Source: Actinomycetota bacterium
GTDB taxonomy: Bacteria > Actinomycetota > Thermoleophilia > Solirubrobacterales > 70-9
Reading direction: 5' to 3'
Length of the DNA stretch: 64,000 nt
Assembly: GCA_018268675.1 (NCBI GenBank)
Contig: JAFDWB010000018.1
Span: 60,534 to 124,533 of the forward strand
Shown: positions 49,717-59,226 of the stretch, one piece after another
Numbering within the stretch: position 1 is the stretch's first letter
Layout: the number at the start of each line of letters is the position of its first letter
Translations under genes and position numbers: made by a program
Notes under the pieces: model-generated
Databases searched by the model: none
Told to the model about the DNA's origin: nothing
The model's input: the letters and a program-made list of their open reading frames with translations, nothing else

Positions 49717-51273
49717 ATGAGTAACCCGGAGCACCATCCGGCCGGCGCGGCTCCGACCCCCCTCGGGGGGTCGGAGCCGGCGCTGGAGATGCGGGGGATC
49801 GTCAAGCGCTTCGGCGATTACACGGCGCTCGACCGCGTCGACTTCGAGCTGGCGCAAGGGGAGGTGCACGCACTGCTCGGCGAGAACGGCGCCGGCAAGA
49901 CGACGCTGATGAACGTCGCCACCGGCATCATCGACGCCGACGCCGGGACGATCGCGGTCGGCGGGCGGGAGGCGCGGATCCGCTCCCCGCGCGACGCCAC
50001 CCGGCTCGGCATCGGGATGGTCCACCAACACTTTCGGCTGGTGCGCAACTTCACCGTCGCCGAGAACGTGCACCTCGGGCTCGGCGGGGTCGGCAGGCTG
50101 GTGTCCAGGCGGGAGCTCGAGCGGCGCACCGCCGAGTGGTCGGAGCGCTTCGGCTTCGACGTCGACCCGTCGGCGCGCGTGGCGGAGCTGTCGGTCGGCC
50201 AGCTCCAGCGCGTGGCGATCATGCGGGCGCTGGTCCGCGGCGCGAACATCCTCGTGCTCGACGAGCCGACCGCGGTGCTGACGCCGCAGGCGGCCTCGCA
50301 GCTGTTCTCGATCATCCGCGGCATGGTGGCCGAGGGGCGGACCGTCGTCTTCATCTCGCACAAGCTCGACGAGGTGATCGAGATCGCCGACCGCATCTCG
50401 GTCCTCCGCGGCGGCGCCCGCATCGCGACGCTGCCCAAAGAGGAGTGCACGACCGTCTCGCTGGCGCGGCTGATGGTCGGCCACGAGATGAAGGAGGTGC
50501 GCCCGCGCCCGCGTGAGCACCAGGGCGACCCGCTGCTCGTGGCGCAGGGCCTGCGCACCGGGGAAGCCGACCGCCGCGGCGCCTTGAAGGATGTCGACGT
50601 CGCCGTCCTCGGCGGCGAGATCCTCGGCGTCGCGGGCGTCTCCGGCAACGGTCAGGCCGAGCTCGCGCAGGTGCTGACCGGGATGCTGAAGCCCGCGGCG
50701 GGCACCGTCCGCGTCGGCGACCGCGAGCTGGGCGGGGCCGGGGCACGGGCCTTCGGCAAGGCCGGCGTCGGGCACGTCCCCGAGGACCTGCGGATCGGCC
50801 TGAGCCTCGAGCAGACGATCGAGATGAACGCGGTGATGAAAGTGGTCGAGCAGCCGCCGGTCAGGCGCGGCCCGTTCCTCGTCCGCTCGGCGATCCGACC
50901 GTACGCGCGCGAGCTGCTGGAGCGCGGCGGGCTGGCGGCCCTGGAGGTGACGCGCCGCGCCGGGACGCTCTCCGGCGGGCAGGCGCAGAGGCTCGTGATC
51001 CAGCGCGAGCTGCGCGCGGGCAACCGGGCGCTGGTCGCCGTCCACCCGTCGCGCGGCCTCGACGTCGCCGCGACCCAGGCCGTGCACGAAGCGCTGCTCG
51101 ACGCGCGCTCGCACGGCGCCGGGGTGCTGCTCGTCTCCGAGGACCTCGACGAGCTGTTCGAGCTGAGCGATCGGATCGCGGTCATGTACGAGGGCCGCAT
51201 CGCGGCGACGCTCGAGCGGGCCGCCTTCGACCGCGAGCAGGTCGGCCTGCTGATGGGCGGAGGCGGCCGATGA
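49717..51273 (+). CDS. ABC transporter ATPase with two nucleotide-binding domains (nucleoside/BMP type)
   Basis: The 518-residue fused ATPase has, in the first domain, Walker A LLGENGAGKTTLMN (53-66), signature LSVGQLQRVAIMRAL and Walker B ILVLDEPTAVLTP. The second domain has a degenerate Walker A (GVSGNGQAEL) and signature LSGGQAQRLVIQREL, normal for this family. It powers the two permeases that follow, with ATGA overlap to the first. It begins 14 bases after the binding-protein stop. Confidence 0.93.
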   Translation: MSNPEHHPAGAAPTPLGGSEPALEMRGIVKRFGDYTALDRVDFELAQGEVHALLGENGAGKTTLMNVATGIIDADAGTIAVGGREARIRSPRDATRLGIGMVHQHFRLVRNFTVAENVHLGLGGVGRLVSRRELERRTAEWSERFGFDVDPSARVAELSVGQLQRVAIMRALVRGANILVLDEPTAVLTPQAASQLFSIIRGMVAEGRTVVFISHKLDEVIEIADRISVLRGGARIATLPKEECTTVSLARLMVGHEMKEVRPRPREHQGDPLLVAQGLRTGEADRRGALKDVDVAVLGGEILGVAGVSGNGQAELAQVLTGMLKPAAGTVRVGDRELGGAGARAFGKAGVGHVPEDLRIGLSLEQTIEMNAVMKVVEQPPVRRGPFLVRSAIRPYARELLERGGLAALEVTRRAGTLSGGQAQRLVIQRELRAGNRALVAVHPSRGLDVAATQAVHEALLDARSHGAGVLLVSEDLDELFELSDRIAVMYEGRIAATLERAAFDREQVGLLMGGGGR

Positions 51274-52406
51274 CCCGGCGGGTCTCGCTGCGGATGCACG
51301 ACCCGGCGGCGACCGCGCCGCTCTGGATGCGCATCGTGACGATCGCGCTCGGGCTGGCGGTCAGCGCGATCGTGGTCGGCCTGTCGTCCTCGAGTCCCGG
51401 CATCTACAGCTCGATGTGGGCGGCCACCTTCGGCAGCTCGCTGGGCTTGACGCAAGTCGGGCAGCTCGCCACGCCGCTGATCCTCGCCGGGCTGGCGGTC
51501 GCGATCGGCCGTCGCGTCGGGCTCTGGAACGTCGGCGTCGACGGGCAGCTGCTGATGGGCGCGTGGGCGGCGACCTTCGTCGCCTTTCACGCCGGCGGCC
51601 TCCCGGGCCCGCTGCTGGTCGTCCTGATGATGTTCGCCGGCCTGCTCGGCGGCGCGGTCTGGGCGCTTCTGCCGGCGCTCACCCGCGCCTACCTGAGTGT
51701 CAACGAGGTGATCACGACGCTGATGCTGAACTTCGTCGCCGCGCTGTGGCTCAGCTACTGGACGACCGGCCCCTGGGCCGCCAACGGCGCCCAGCTCGGC
51801 TCGCTCAGCACGCGCCAGGTGCCCGCGGGCACGTACCTGCACCAGTTCTCGGTCGGCTCGGTGACGATCGGGCTGGGGCTGGTGATCGCCGTGGTCGCGG
51901 TCGTCGTCGCGGCGATCGCGCTCCGCTGGCTGCGGCTCGGGTACTACGCGACGCTCGCCAGCGGCGAGGAGGCGACGGCGCGCTACGCGGGCGTCAGCCA
52001 GCGCGGCGCCCAGCTGTGGGGCTTTCTCGTCTCCGGTGCGATCGGCGGGTTCGCCGGCGTCGTGGTCGAGCTCGACCAGGTCCACCGCTACTCGAGCGCG
52101 CTGACCAGCAACACCGGGTACATCGGGCTGATCATCGCGGTGCTGGCGGCGACCTCGCTGCTCGGGCTCGTCCCCGTCGGCGTGCTGATGGCGGTCGTCG
52201 TCGCGGCCGGCAACGGCCTGCGGATCGCCGGCATCTCCTCCGACCTGGTGTTGTTCGTGACCGGGGTGCTGCTGCTGTTCGCCGGTGCTGCCGACGTCGC
52301 CGCGCGCTATCGCCTGCGCGTCGGCGCGCCCCCGGGCGCCGCCCCCGTCGATGCCGTCGAACCCCCGGCGACCGCGTCGCCGGTGATGGAGGTGCCACCC
52401 TCGTGA
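51270..52406 (+). CDS. ABC transporter permease, nucleoside/BMP type, subunit 1
   Basis: The 378-residue membrane protein has about 8-10 hydrophobic segments (TIALGLAVSAIVVGLSSS, TPLILAGLAVAIGRRVGLWN, ...). It has the family sequences NVGVDGQLLMGAWAA and LSVNEVITTLMLNFVA and a polar Ala/Pro-rich C-terminus. It forms the pore with the next permease. ATGA and GTGA overlaps bind it to its neighbours. Confidence 0.92.
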   Translation: MTRRVSLRMHDPAATAPLWMRIVTIALGLAVSAIVVGLSSSSPGIYSSMWAATFGSSLGLTQVGQLATPLILAGLAVAIGRRVGLWNVGVDGQLLMGAWAATFVAFHAGGLPGPLLVVLMMFAGLLGGAVWALLPALTRAYLSVNEVITTLMLNFVAALWLSYWTTGPWAANGAQLGSLSTRQVPAGTYLHQFSVGSVTIGLGLVIAVVAVVVAAIALRWLRLGYYATLASGEEATARYAGVSQRGAQLWGFLVSGAIGGFAGVVVELDQVHRYSSALTSNTGYIGLIIAVLAATSLLGLVPVGVLMAVVVAAGNGLRIAGISSDLVLFVTGVLLLFAGAADVAARYRLRVGAPPGAAPVDAVEPPATASPVMEVPPS

Positions 52407-53338
52407 ATGCCACCGAAGCAGCGCTCGCCCTCGCCGTGCTGTCGGCCGCGCCGCTGCTCTACGCCGCGCTCGGCGAGCTGCTCCACGAGAAGCTCGGGAT
52501 GTTCAACGCCGGCATCGAAGGGGTCATGCTGATGGGCGGCGTGATCGGCTACATGGTCGCGGTGGACTCGGCGAACATCCTGCTCGGGTTCGCCGTCGCG
52601 GCGATCGCCGCCGCGGCCTTCAACCTGCTCGTCTACGCCTTCCCGGTGCTGGTGATGCGCTCGTCCCAGATCCTCGTCTCGTTCGCGCTGTGGTTCATCG
52701 GCGCCGGCCTCTCGGCGCAGCTCGGGCTGAACTACGTCAGCCGGCCGCTGCCGGAAAGCATCGGCAACACGAGCATCCCCCTGCTCTCCCGCCTGCCCTT
52801 CCTCGGCAACATCTTCTTCCGCCAGCCGTGGCCGGTGTACGTGGCGGTGGCGTTGACGCTCGTGGTCGCGTTCGTGCTGAAGCGGACGAGCCACGGCCTC
52901 AGCATGCGGGCGATCGGCGAGGACCCCGCGTCCGCGCACGCGAGCGGCATCCCGGTGCGCGCCTGGCAGACGTTCTACACCGGCATCGGCGGCGCGCTGA
53001 TGGGCATCGGCGGCGCCACCCTGACCCTGGTCGTCACCGGTACCTGGACGAGCCAGATTACCGCCGGGCGCGGCTTCGTCGCCTTCGCGCTGGTGATCTT
53101 CGCCGGCTGGCGCGCGAGCGGCCTGATCTGGGGCAGCTTCCTGTTCGGGCTGCTGCTCGTGCTCGGGCCGGTCGGCCAGGCGCACGGCTGGTCGATCCCC
53201 TCCTCGATCCTCGGCATGGCGCCCTACATCTTCACTGTCGCCGTGCTGACGTTCCGCACCTGGCTCGAGCTGCGTCGCTCGGGCAGGACGCTCGCCCCGG
53301 CGGCGCTCGGGCTGGTGTTCGTCAGGGGGCAGCGATGA
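52403..53338 (+). CDS. ABC transporter permease, nucleoside/BMP type, subunit 2
   Basis: The 311-residue membrane protein begins VNATEAALALAVLSAAPLLY. It has the family sequence EKLGMFNAGIEGVMLMGGV, parallel to NVGVDGQLL in subunit 1, and several further helices, and ends in an Arg-rich tail. The start is GTG in GTGA; the long upstream reading in this frame is excluded by the overlap. The stop overlaps the aminotransferase start (ATGA). Confidence 0.92.
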   Translation: MNATEAALALAVLSAAPLLYAALGELLHEKLGMFNAGIEGVMLMGGVIGYMVAVDSANILLGFAVAAIAAAAFNLLVYAFPVLVMRSSQILVSFALWFIGAGLSAQLGLNYVSRPLPESIGNTSIPLLSRLPFLGNIFFRQPWPVYVAVALTLVVAFVLKRTSHGLSMRAIGEDPASAHASGIPVRAWQTFYTGIGGALMGIGGATLTLVVTGTWTSQITAGRGFVAFALVIFAGWRASGLIWGSFLFGLLLVLGPVGQAHGWSIPSSILGMAPYIFTVAVLTFRTWLELRRSGRTLAPAALGLVFVRGQR

Positions 53339-54528
53339 CGACGGCCGAAAAGCGCGCCGAGCTACTGCCGGGCGGCTACGGTCGCAGCAGCTTCTTCGTC
53401 GGCAAGCCGCCGCCCCGCGCGGTCGCCGGCGAGGGCTACCTCCTGCGCGACGAGACGGGCGCCGAGCTGATCGACGTGCACAACAACTTCAGCGTCCTGC
53501 TCCACGGCCACGCGCACCCCGAGATCACGGCGGCGGCGGTCGCGGCGGCGCGGCGCGGTGCCTGCTTCGGGCTGCCGAACGCGGGTGAGCTCGAGCACGC
53601 GGAGGCGTTGCTCGCGCGGGTCCCGTGGGCGCAGCAGGTCCGCTACACCAACTCCGGCACCGAGGCGGTGATGACCGCGGTGCGGGTCGCGCGGGCGGTG
53701 ACCGGGCGCGACCGGATCGTGGTCTTGTCGCCCGCCTACCACGGCACCGCCGACCCGGTGCTCGTCTCCTCCGCGGCGACGCGGGGCGTGCCGGCCGGCA
53801 CCCTCGCGGACGTGCTCACGGTCGCGCCGGACGATGTCCCGGGACTGCGCGCGACCGTCGCCGAGCACGGGTCGCAGTTGGCGGCGATCGTGCTCGACCT
53901 GGTGCCCGCGCGGGCCGGCAACCGGCCGCTCGAGGCCGGCTTCGTCGCCGCGGCGCAGATGCTGGCGGCGGATTGTGGGGCGCTCCTCGTCGTCGACGAG
54001 GTGATCTCGTTCCGCCACGGGCTCGGCGGCGTGGCGCTGTCTCTTTATGACCTGGAGCCCGACCTGCTCGTCGTCGGCAAGCTGATCGGCGGTGGCTTCC
54101 CGGTCGGCGCGGTGCTGGGCCGCGCCGAGACGATGCGGGTGCTGGACCCGGCCGCGCCGGACGCGCTGCTCCACGGCGGCACCTTCACCGCGAACCCGGT
54201 GACGATGAGCGCCGGCCGCGCCGCGCTCGACCTCTACGACGAGGCCGCGGTCGCGCGGCTCGAGGCGTTGGGCGCGCGGGCGCAGGAGCGCCTCGGCGCG
54301 GTCGCGCGCGCACACGGGTGGGACGTCGTCGGCCACGGCTCGGTGGTGCGGCTCGCGCCGCAGGCCGACGACGACGCCGCGCGGACGCGGCTGTGGTGGG
54401 AGGCGTATCGCGACGGCGTGCTGCTGTCCCCCAGCGGCGTCCTGTCGCTGTCCACGCCGATGGACGACGGCGTGGTGGACGAGATCGCCGCGCGGCTCGA
54501 CGCGAGTCTCGAGCGCCTGTCCGGATGA
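53335..54528 (+). CDS. Class III aminotransferase, glutamate-1-semialdehyde aminomutase-like
   Basis: The 397-residue PLP enzyme has NSGTEAVMTAVRVAR (106-120), PLP Asp D221 in VVDEVISFRHG, and Schiff-base Lys K249 in VVGKLIGGGFPVGAVLG. The opening LLPGGYGRSSFFVGKPPP is typical of the HemL-like branch, but the gene is translationally coupled to the importer and to hyuB, not to haem genes. It probably transaminates or isomerises an amino-acid intermediate of the pathway. The reaction is not decided by sequence. Confidence 0.87.
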   Translation: MTTAEKRAELLPGGYGRSSFFVGKPPPRAVAGEGYLLRDETGAELIDVHNNFSVLLHGHAHPEITAAAVAAARRGACFGLPNAGELEHAEALLARVPWAQQVRYTNSGTEAVMTAVRVARAVTGRDRIVVLSPAYHGTADPVLVSSAATRGVPAGTLADVLTVAPDDVPGLRATVAEHGSQLAAIVLDLVPARAGNRPLEAGFVAAAQMLAADCGALLVVDEVISFRHGLGGVALSLYDLEPDLLVVGKLIGGGFPVGAVLGRAETMRVLDPAAPDALLHGGTFTANPVTMSAGRAALDLYDEAAVARLEALGARAQERLGAVARAHGWDVVGHGSVVRLAPQADDDAARTRLWWEAYRDGVLLSPSGVLSLSTPMDDGVVDEIAARLDASLERLSG

Positions 54529-56300
54529 GCGTCACCGCGACGACCGACCCCGTGCGCCTGGCGGTTCTCACGAACCGCATGCAGGCGATCGTGCGGCAGA
54601 TGCTCAACACCGTCTACCGCACCGGCCGCTCGGGCGTGATCAACACCGCCCGCGACGTGATCGCCTGCATCGTGACCCGCGAGGACGAGATGCTCGCGAT
54701 GGGCGACAGCCTGCCGATCATGACGATGGCCGGGCCGGACCTCGTGACCGGGTGGGCACGCCGTTATCACCCCTCCGTGCGCGCGGGCGATGCCTTCCTG
54801 CACAACTCGCCCTACGAGGGGAACTCGCACACCGGCGACCACGCCCTGCTCGTGCCGGTCGTCGACGCCGACGGCGAGTTGCACTGCTGGGTCTATGTCA
54901 AGGCGCACCTCGCCGACGTCGGCAACTCGCTGCCGACGACGGCGATGCCGGGCGCCCGCGACGTCTACGAGGAGGGCGCGCTCGTCTTCTCCTGCGCGAA
55001 GGTGCAGTCGGACTACCGCGACGTCGAGGACGTGATGCGGATGTGCACGGCGCGCATCCGCGTGCCGGAGATGTGGCGCGGCGATTACCTGGCGATGCTC
55101 GGTGCCGTGCGCACCGCGGAGCGGGAGCTGCTGGCGCTGGGCGAGGAGATCGGCTGGGGCGGGTTGCACGACTACATGCGCGACTGGCTCGACCACAGCG
55201 AGCGGCGGATGGCGAGCGCGGTCGAGGCGTTGCCGTCCGGGGCGCGCACCGGGGTGACCCGCTTCGACGCGCAGGCGCTGCCGGGCGTCGAGGAGGGCCT
55301 CGAGATCCGCGCCCGGGTCGAGGTCCGCGGTGAGGAGGGCATGATCGAGGTCGACTGTCGCGACAACCCCGCCTGCGTGCCCTGCGGGATCAACCTGACG
55401 GAGGCGACCTCGCAGGCGGCGGTGCGGCTCGCGGTCTTCAACAGCCTCGGCGGCGAGGTGCCGGTCAACGGCGGCAGCTTCCGTCGCATCCGGATCCTGC
55501 TGCGCGAGAACTGCGTGGCGGGGATCCCGGTCCACCCGTACAGCTGCTCGATGGCGACGACGGGGATCGCGAACCGCCTCTCCGGTGCCGTCCAGCTGGC
55601 CTTCTCCCAGCTCGGCGAGGGACTCGGGATGGCCGAGCCCGGCGCCGCCTACGCCGCCGCCGACTCGATCATCTCCGGGCGCGACCCCCGCCACGGTGGT
55701 GCGCCGTTCGTAAACCTCCCGGTGCTCGGCGCGACCGGCGGCCCGGCCGGTCCGCACGCCGACGGCTGGCTCCTGCTCGTCGCCGGCGCGGGGGGGATGA
55801 TGCTGCGCGACTCGACCGAGATGGACGAGCTGCTGCATCCGATCCGCATCGAGCAGGACCGCATCGTGACCGACAGCGAGGGTGCCGGGCGCCTGCGCGG
55901 CTCACCCGCGAACCTCGTCGAATACGGACCGGTGGGCGCGACGATCGAGCTGGTCTGCTCGGCCGAGGCGAACGAGAGCGCACCGCTCGGCGCCCGCGGC
56001 GGTGGGAGCGCGCCGGTCTCCCACCAGTACAAGCGCGCGGCCGATGGGACGCTGGCGCCGGTGCCGTCGCCCTCGGTGGTGACGCTCGGGCCCGGCGAGG
56101 CGATTGTCTCCTACTCCAGCGGCGGCGGTGGCTACGGCCCGCCGCACGAGCGCGAGATCGAGCGGGTGCTGCGCGACATCGCCGAGGGGTACGTGTCGCG
56201 CGGGCGCGCGGCGGAGGTCTACGGCGTCGCGGTCGACGCCGACGGCAAGCTCGACGCGGCGGCGACCGCGGCCCTGCGATCGGCGGCGACGGGCGCCTGA
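54525..56300 (+). CDS. HyuB-type hydantoinase/oxoprolinase subunit B, copy 3
   Basis: The 591-residue paralogue has LAVLTNRMQAIVRQMLNT, HNSPYEGNSHTGDHA, KAHLADVGNS, RIRVPEMWRGD, CGINLTEATSQAAV, VNGGSFRRIRI and YSSGGGGYGPP. It overlaps the aminotransferase gene by ATGA. There is no hyuA nearby; either it borrows the HyuA at 40997 or it acts with a partner outside the window. Residues differ from the other copies in the SLPIMTMAGPDLVTGW stretch, where they have SLPIHILAGPDLVARH or similar. Confidence 0.9.
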   Translation: MSVTATTDPVRLAVLTNRMQAIVRQMLNTVYRTGRSGVINTARDVIACIVTREDEMLAMGDSLPIMTMAGPDLVTGWARRYHPSVRAGDAFLHNSPYEGNSHTGDHALLVPVVDADGELHCWVYVKAHLADVGNSLPTTAMPGARDVYEEGALVFSCAKVQSDYRDVEDVMRMCTARIRVPEMWRGDYLAMLGAVRTAERELLALGEEIGWGGLHDYMRDWLDHSERRMASAVEALPSGARTGVTRFDAQALPGVEEGLEIRARVEVRGEEGMIEVDCRDNPACVPCGINLTEATSQAAVRLAVFNSLGGEVPVNGGSFRRIRILLRENCVAGIPVHPYSCSMATTGIANRLSGAVQLAFSQLGEGLGMAEPGAAYAAADSIISGRDPRHGGAPFVNLPVLGATGGPAGPHADGWLLLVAGAGGMMLRDSTEMDELLHPIRIEQDRIVTDSEGAGRLRGSPANLVEYGPVGATIELVCSAEANESAPLGARGGGSAPVSHQYKRAADGTLAPVPSPSVVTLGPGEAIVSYSSGGGGYGPPHEREIERVLRDIAEGYVSRGRAAEVYGVAVDADGKLDAAATAALRSAATGA

Positions 56301-56322
56301 GGGCGCCCGAGGTTCGTCGCCG

Positions 56323-57207
56323 ATGGGATCGGACGACACCGCGCCGGTGCTGCTGATCGGCGGCACCGGCACGGTCGGGACCCACGTCGCCGCGGCGCTT
56401 TCCGGCCGGCGTCGCCTGCTCGGGCTGGCGCGCAGCGAGGCCTCGGCGCGCCGCCTGGAGGAGTGCGGGGTCGAGCCGGTGCGCGGCGACCTGGCGCGGC
56501 CACGCACGCTCGACGCGGCGATGGTCGGGGTGCGGCAGGTCTACCTCGCGACCGGCCGCGAGGACCAGTTCGAGCTGGAGTGGAACGCGATCGAGGCGGC
56601 GGAGCGCGCCGGGGTCGAGCGGATCGTCAAGGTCTCGATCCTCTACGCGCGGGAGTCGCCGGTCGTCTACCTCCGCCGCGCGCACCGCGTCGTCGACGCG
56701 CGCCTCGAGCGCTCGCCCGTCGCCTCGACGGTGCTCGAGCCGGCGACCTTCATGACCCACCTCGAGGCGCAGGCGGAGCTGATCGCGCAGGGCCGGATCT
56801 GCTTCCCGGCGCCGACCGCGCGGATCGCGCACGTCGATCCGCGCGACGTGGCCGAGGTCGCCGCCGCCGTGCTCGCGGGCGACGTCGCGCTCGACGGCGC
56901 CCACCGGGTCACCGGCCCCGAGTCGCTCACGTTCGCGCAGGTGGCGGAGCGGCTCGGGGCGAGGGTGGGCCACGAGGTCGTCGCCGAGGCCTACCGGCCG
57001 GAGCGCTTCCGCGCCTGGATCCTCGACGCCGACCTGCCCGAGTGGCTGGCCGACGGCCTGGTGGAGATCTACGCCGACTTCGAGCGCCGTGGCGAGATGG
57101 CCGTGGCGGACACGGTCGAGCGCGTGCTCGGCCGCCCGCCGCGCTCGCTCGACGACTACATCGCGGAGCGCCTTGTCCCCTCGGTCGCGGGGGCGGTGTG
57201 CGGGTGA
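56323..57207 (+). CDS. NmrA-like NAD(P)-binding protein
   Basis: The 294-residue Rossmann protein has VLLIGGTGTVGTHVAAAL (9-26) with an NmrA-type glycine motif, IVKVSILYARES, a middle part TVLEPATFMTH, and HVDPRDVAEVAAAVL. It lacks a classical YxxxK pair. It parallels the gene at 14042. It starts 22 bases after the hyuB stop and overlaps the next GTG. The role is unknown; redox sensing or reduction of an intermediate are the usual possibilities. Confidence 0.75.
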   Translation: MGSDDTAPVLLIGGTGTVGTHVAAALSGRRRLLGLARSEASARRLEECGVEPVRGDLARPRTLDAAMVGVRQVYLATGREDQFELEWNAIEAAERAGVERIVKVSILYARESPVVYLRRAHRVVDARLERSPVASTVLEPATFMTHLEAQAELIAQGRICFPAPTARIAHVDPRDVAEVAAAVLAGDVALDGAHRVTGPESLTFAQVAERLGARVGHEVVAEAYRPERFRAWILDADLPEWLADGLVEIYADFERRGEMAVADTVERVLGRPPRSLDDYIAERLVPSVAGAVCG

Positions 57208-57809
57208 GCGGGGCGCTGGTCGTCCTCTACGCCGACGTCGCGGCAGGGTCGGCCGCCCCCTTTCGCGCCTGGCGCGAGGAGGAGCAGATCCCGGCGCTGC
57301 GCGCATGTCCCGGAGTGCGGAGCGCCACGTGGGTGGAGAGCCTCGAGGGCCAGCCACAGCTCCTCCTCCTGTGCGCGCTGGAGGACGAGCGGGCGGCGGG
57401 TGGTGTCGAGCTGGGGGCGGCGCTCGCGCTGGGCCCGTGGCTGCGGGAGCTGCGCGGCTGGCACCGCCGGACCTACCGGCCGATCTTCGCGCTCGGCGAG
57501 ATGCCGTCGCCGCCGTCGCCGTTCCTGCTGACCGTGCGGGCCGACGTGACGCCCGGCGCCGAGGCCGCGTTCAACGCCTGGTATGACGAGGTGCACGTGC
57601 CGGAGGTCCTCGGGTGTCCGGGTTTCCTCGCCGCCACGCGCTGGGAGTGCACCGAGGGCGAGCCGCGCTTCCTCGCGCTCTACGAGCTCGACCGCGCCGA
57701 CGCGCTCGCCACCCCGGAGCTGAACCGCGTCTACGGCTTCGGCCCGACGGCGCCCTCCATCCGCAGCGAGCACGGCCGGATCTACGCGCGCGGGAGGGCG
57801 CATGGGTGA
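57204..57809 (+). CDS. Two-repeat ferredoxin-fold protein (EthD/ABM-like)
   Basis: The 201-residue protein is made of two similar halves. The first reads ALVVLYADVAAGSAAPFRAW, EEEQIPALRACPGVRSATWV and later LLLCALED; the second reads FLLTVRADVTPGAEAAFNAW, YDEVHVPEVLGCPGFLAATR and FLALYELD. This internal duplication of a dimeric alpha/beta-barrel unit resembles EthD-like proteins of catabolic operons. The start is GTG in GTGA and it overlaps the amidase start by 8 bases. A specific reaction cannot be assigned. Confidence 0.7.
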   Translation: MSGALVVLYADVAAGSAAPFRAWREEEQIPALRACPGVRSATWVESLEGQPQLLLLCALEDERAAGGVELGAALALGPWLRELRGWHRRTYRPIFALGEMPSPPSPFLLTVRADVTPGAEAAFNAWYDEVHVPEVLGCPGFLAATRWECTEGEPRFLALYELDRADALATPELNRVYGFGPTAPSIRSEHGRIYARGRAHG

Positions 57810-59226
57810 GGCGGGGGTGGACGCCTTCAGCCCCGCGCTCGAGCAGGCCGCCGCGATCGCGCGCGGCGAGGCCGGCGCCGCGGAGCTGGCGGCCGGCTAC
57901 CTGGAGCGCATCGAGCGGCTCGACCCCCGCCTCAACGCCTACTGCCTGCTCACTCCGGAGCTTGCCGCGCGGCAGGAGCCGGCGGCGACCGGACCGCTGG
58001 CGGGGGTGGCCGTGTCGATCAAGGACCTCGTCCCGCTCGCCGGCCACCCGTACACCCGCGGCTCGCGTGCGTTCCGCGACGAGGTGGCGGAGGTCGATGC
58101 GTTTGCGGTCGCGCGGCTGAAGGCGGAGGGCCTGCGGATCCTCGGCAAGACGACGACCGCCGAGCTCGGCGGGCGCCCGGTCACCGACCACGGCCTGCAC
58201 GGGGCCGCCCGCAACCCGTGGGACGTCGCCCATACCGCCGGTGGATCGAGCGGCGGCGCGGCGGCGGCGGTGGCCGCCGGTCTCTGCGCGATCGCGCACG
58301 GCAGCGACGGCGGCGGTTCGGTGCGCATCCCCGCCGCCTGCTGCGGGGTCGTCGGCCTGAAGCCCTCGCGCGGCCGCATCTCGCTCGGCCCGGAGCTGGG
58401 CGCGCCCTGGGGCGGTCTGCTGACCGACGGCGTGCTGGCGCGCACGGTCGCCGACGCCGCCGCCGGGCTCGACGCGATGGCCGGGCACCTGCCCGGAGAT
58501 CCGTACTGGGCGGACGTCGGGCAAGAGTCGTTTCTCGACGCCGTGAGTCGCCCGACCGGGGCGCTGCGGATCGCGTTCGCGACCGAGGCGTGGGCGCCTG
58601 CGAGCGCGGGCGGGAGATCCGGCCCGAGCGACGCGCACGCGGTCCCTGTCGACCTCGAGGTGGTCGGCGCCGTGCGCGAGGTGGCGGCGCTCTGCGGGTC
58701 GCTCGGCCACCGGGTCGGCGAAGGCGGCCCGCGCACGGAGGCGCTGCGCCCGCCGCAGTCGACGATCTTCGCCGCCGCGATGGCCGCCCAGCCGGTCGCC
58801 GACCGCTCGCTGCTCGACCCCGCCAACGCGCTCGCCGCCGCCCACGGCGACACGCTCTCCGCGGCCGACCACGTCCGCGCGCTCGACGCCCTGCACGCCG
58901 AGTGCCGCCGCGTCGTCGCCTTCTGGGACGACGTCGACGTGCTCATCACCCCGACCTTCCCGATGCCCGCTCCGCGCGTCGGCGAGATGGGCGCCGACCC
59001 GGCGAGCGCCGCCGGCGAGCACCTCGACTGGCTCAGCTTCACCTACCCGGCGAACTGCACCGGCCAGCCCGCGATCAGCCTGCCGCTCGCCGTCCATTCC
59101 AGCGGCCTCCCGATCGGCGTCCAGCTCACCGGCCCGCCGCGTGGCGATGCCCTGATCCTCGCCCTGGGCGCCCAGCTCGAGGCGGCGCGGCCGTGGCCGT
59201 TGCGGCCGCCGGGGGGGTGGGGGTGA
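57802..59226 (+). CDS. Amidase, amidase-signature family
   Basis: The 474-residue serine amidohydrolase has the complete Ser-cisSer-Lys triad: K74 (VSIKDLV), S149 (GGSSGG, 147-152) and S173 (GSDGGGSVRIP, 167-177). Family members hydrolyse many linear amides and include GatA. GatBC are absent here and the operon is catabolic, so a pathway amide produced by ring opening is more likely. It overlaps the preceding gene by 8 bases and the following by GTGA. Confidence 0.92.
   Translation: MGEAGVDAFSPALEQAAAIARGEAGAAELAAGYLERIERLDPRLNAYCLLTPELAARQEPAATGPLAGVAVSIKDLVPLAGHPYTRGSRAFRDEVAEVDAFAVARLKAEGLRILGKTTTAELGGRPVTDHGLHGAARNPWDVAHTAGGSSGGAAAAVAAGLCAIAHGSDGGGSVRIPAACCGVVGLKPSRGRISLGPELGAPWGGLLTDGVLARTVADAAAGLDAMAGHLPGDPYWADVGQESFLDAVSRPTGALRIAFATEAWAPASAGGRSGPSDAHAVPVDLEVVGAVREVAALCGSLGHRVGEGGPRTEALRPPQSTIFAAAMAAQPVADRSLLDPANALAAAHGDTLSAADHVRALDALHAECRRVVAFWDDVDVLITPTFPMPAPRVGEMGADPASAAGEHLDWLSFTYPANCTGQPAISLPLAVHSSGLPIGVQLTGPPRGDALILALGAQLEAARPWPLRPPGGWG

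Noticed and set aside
53335..54528. Haem-biosynthesis hemL (glutamate-1-semialdehyde aminomutase)
   Set aside because: The sequence is HemL-like in general layout, but it is translationally coupled to a BMP-type permease and hyuB, with no haem genes nearby. A catabolic aminotransferase is more likely.
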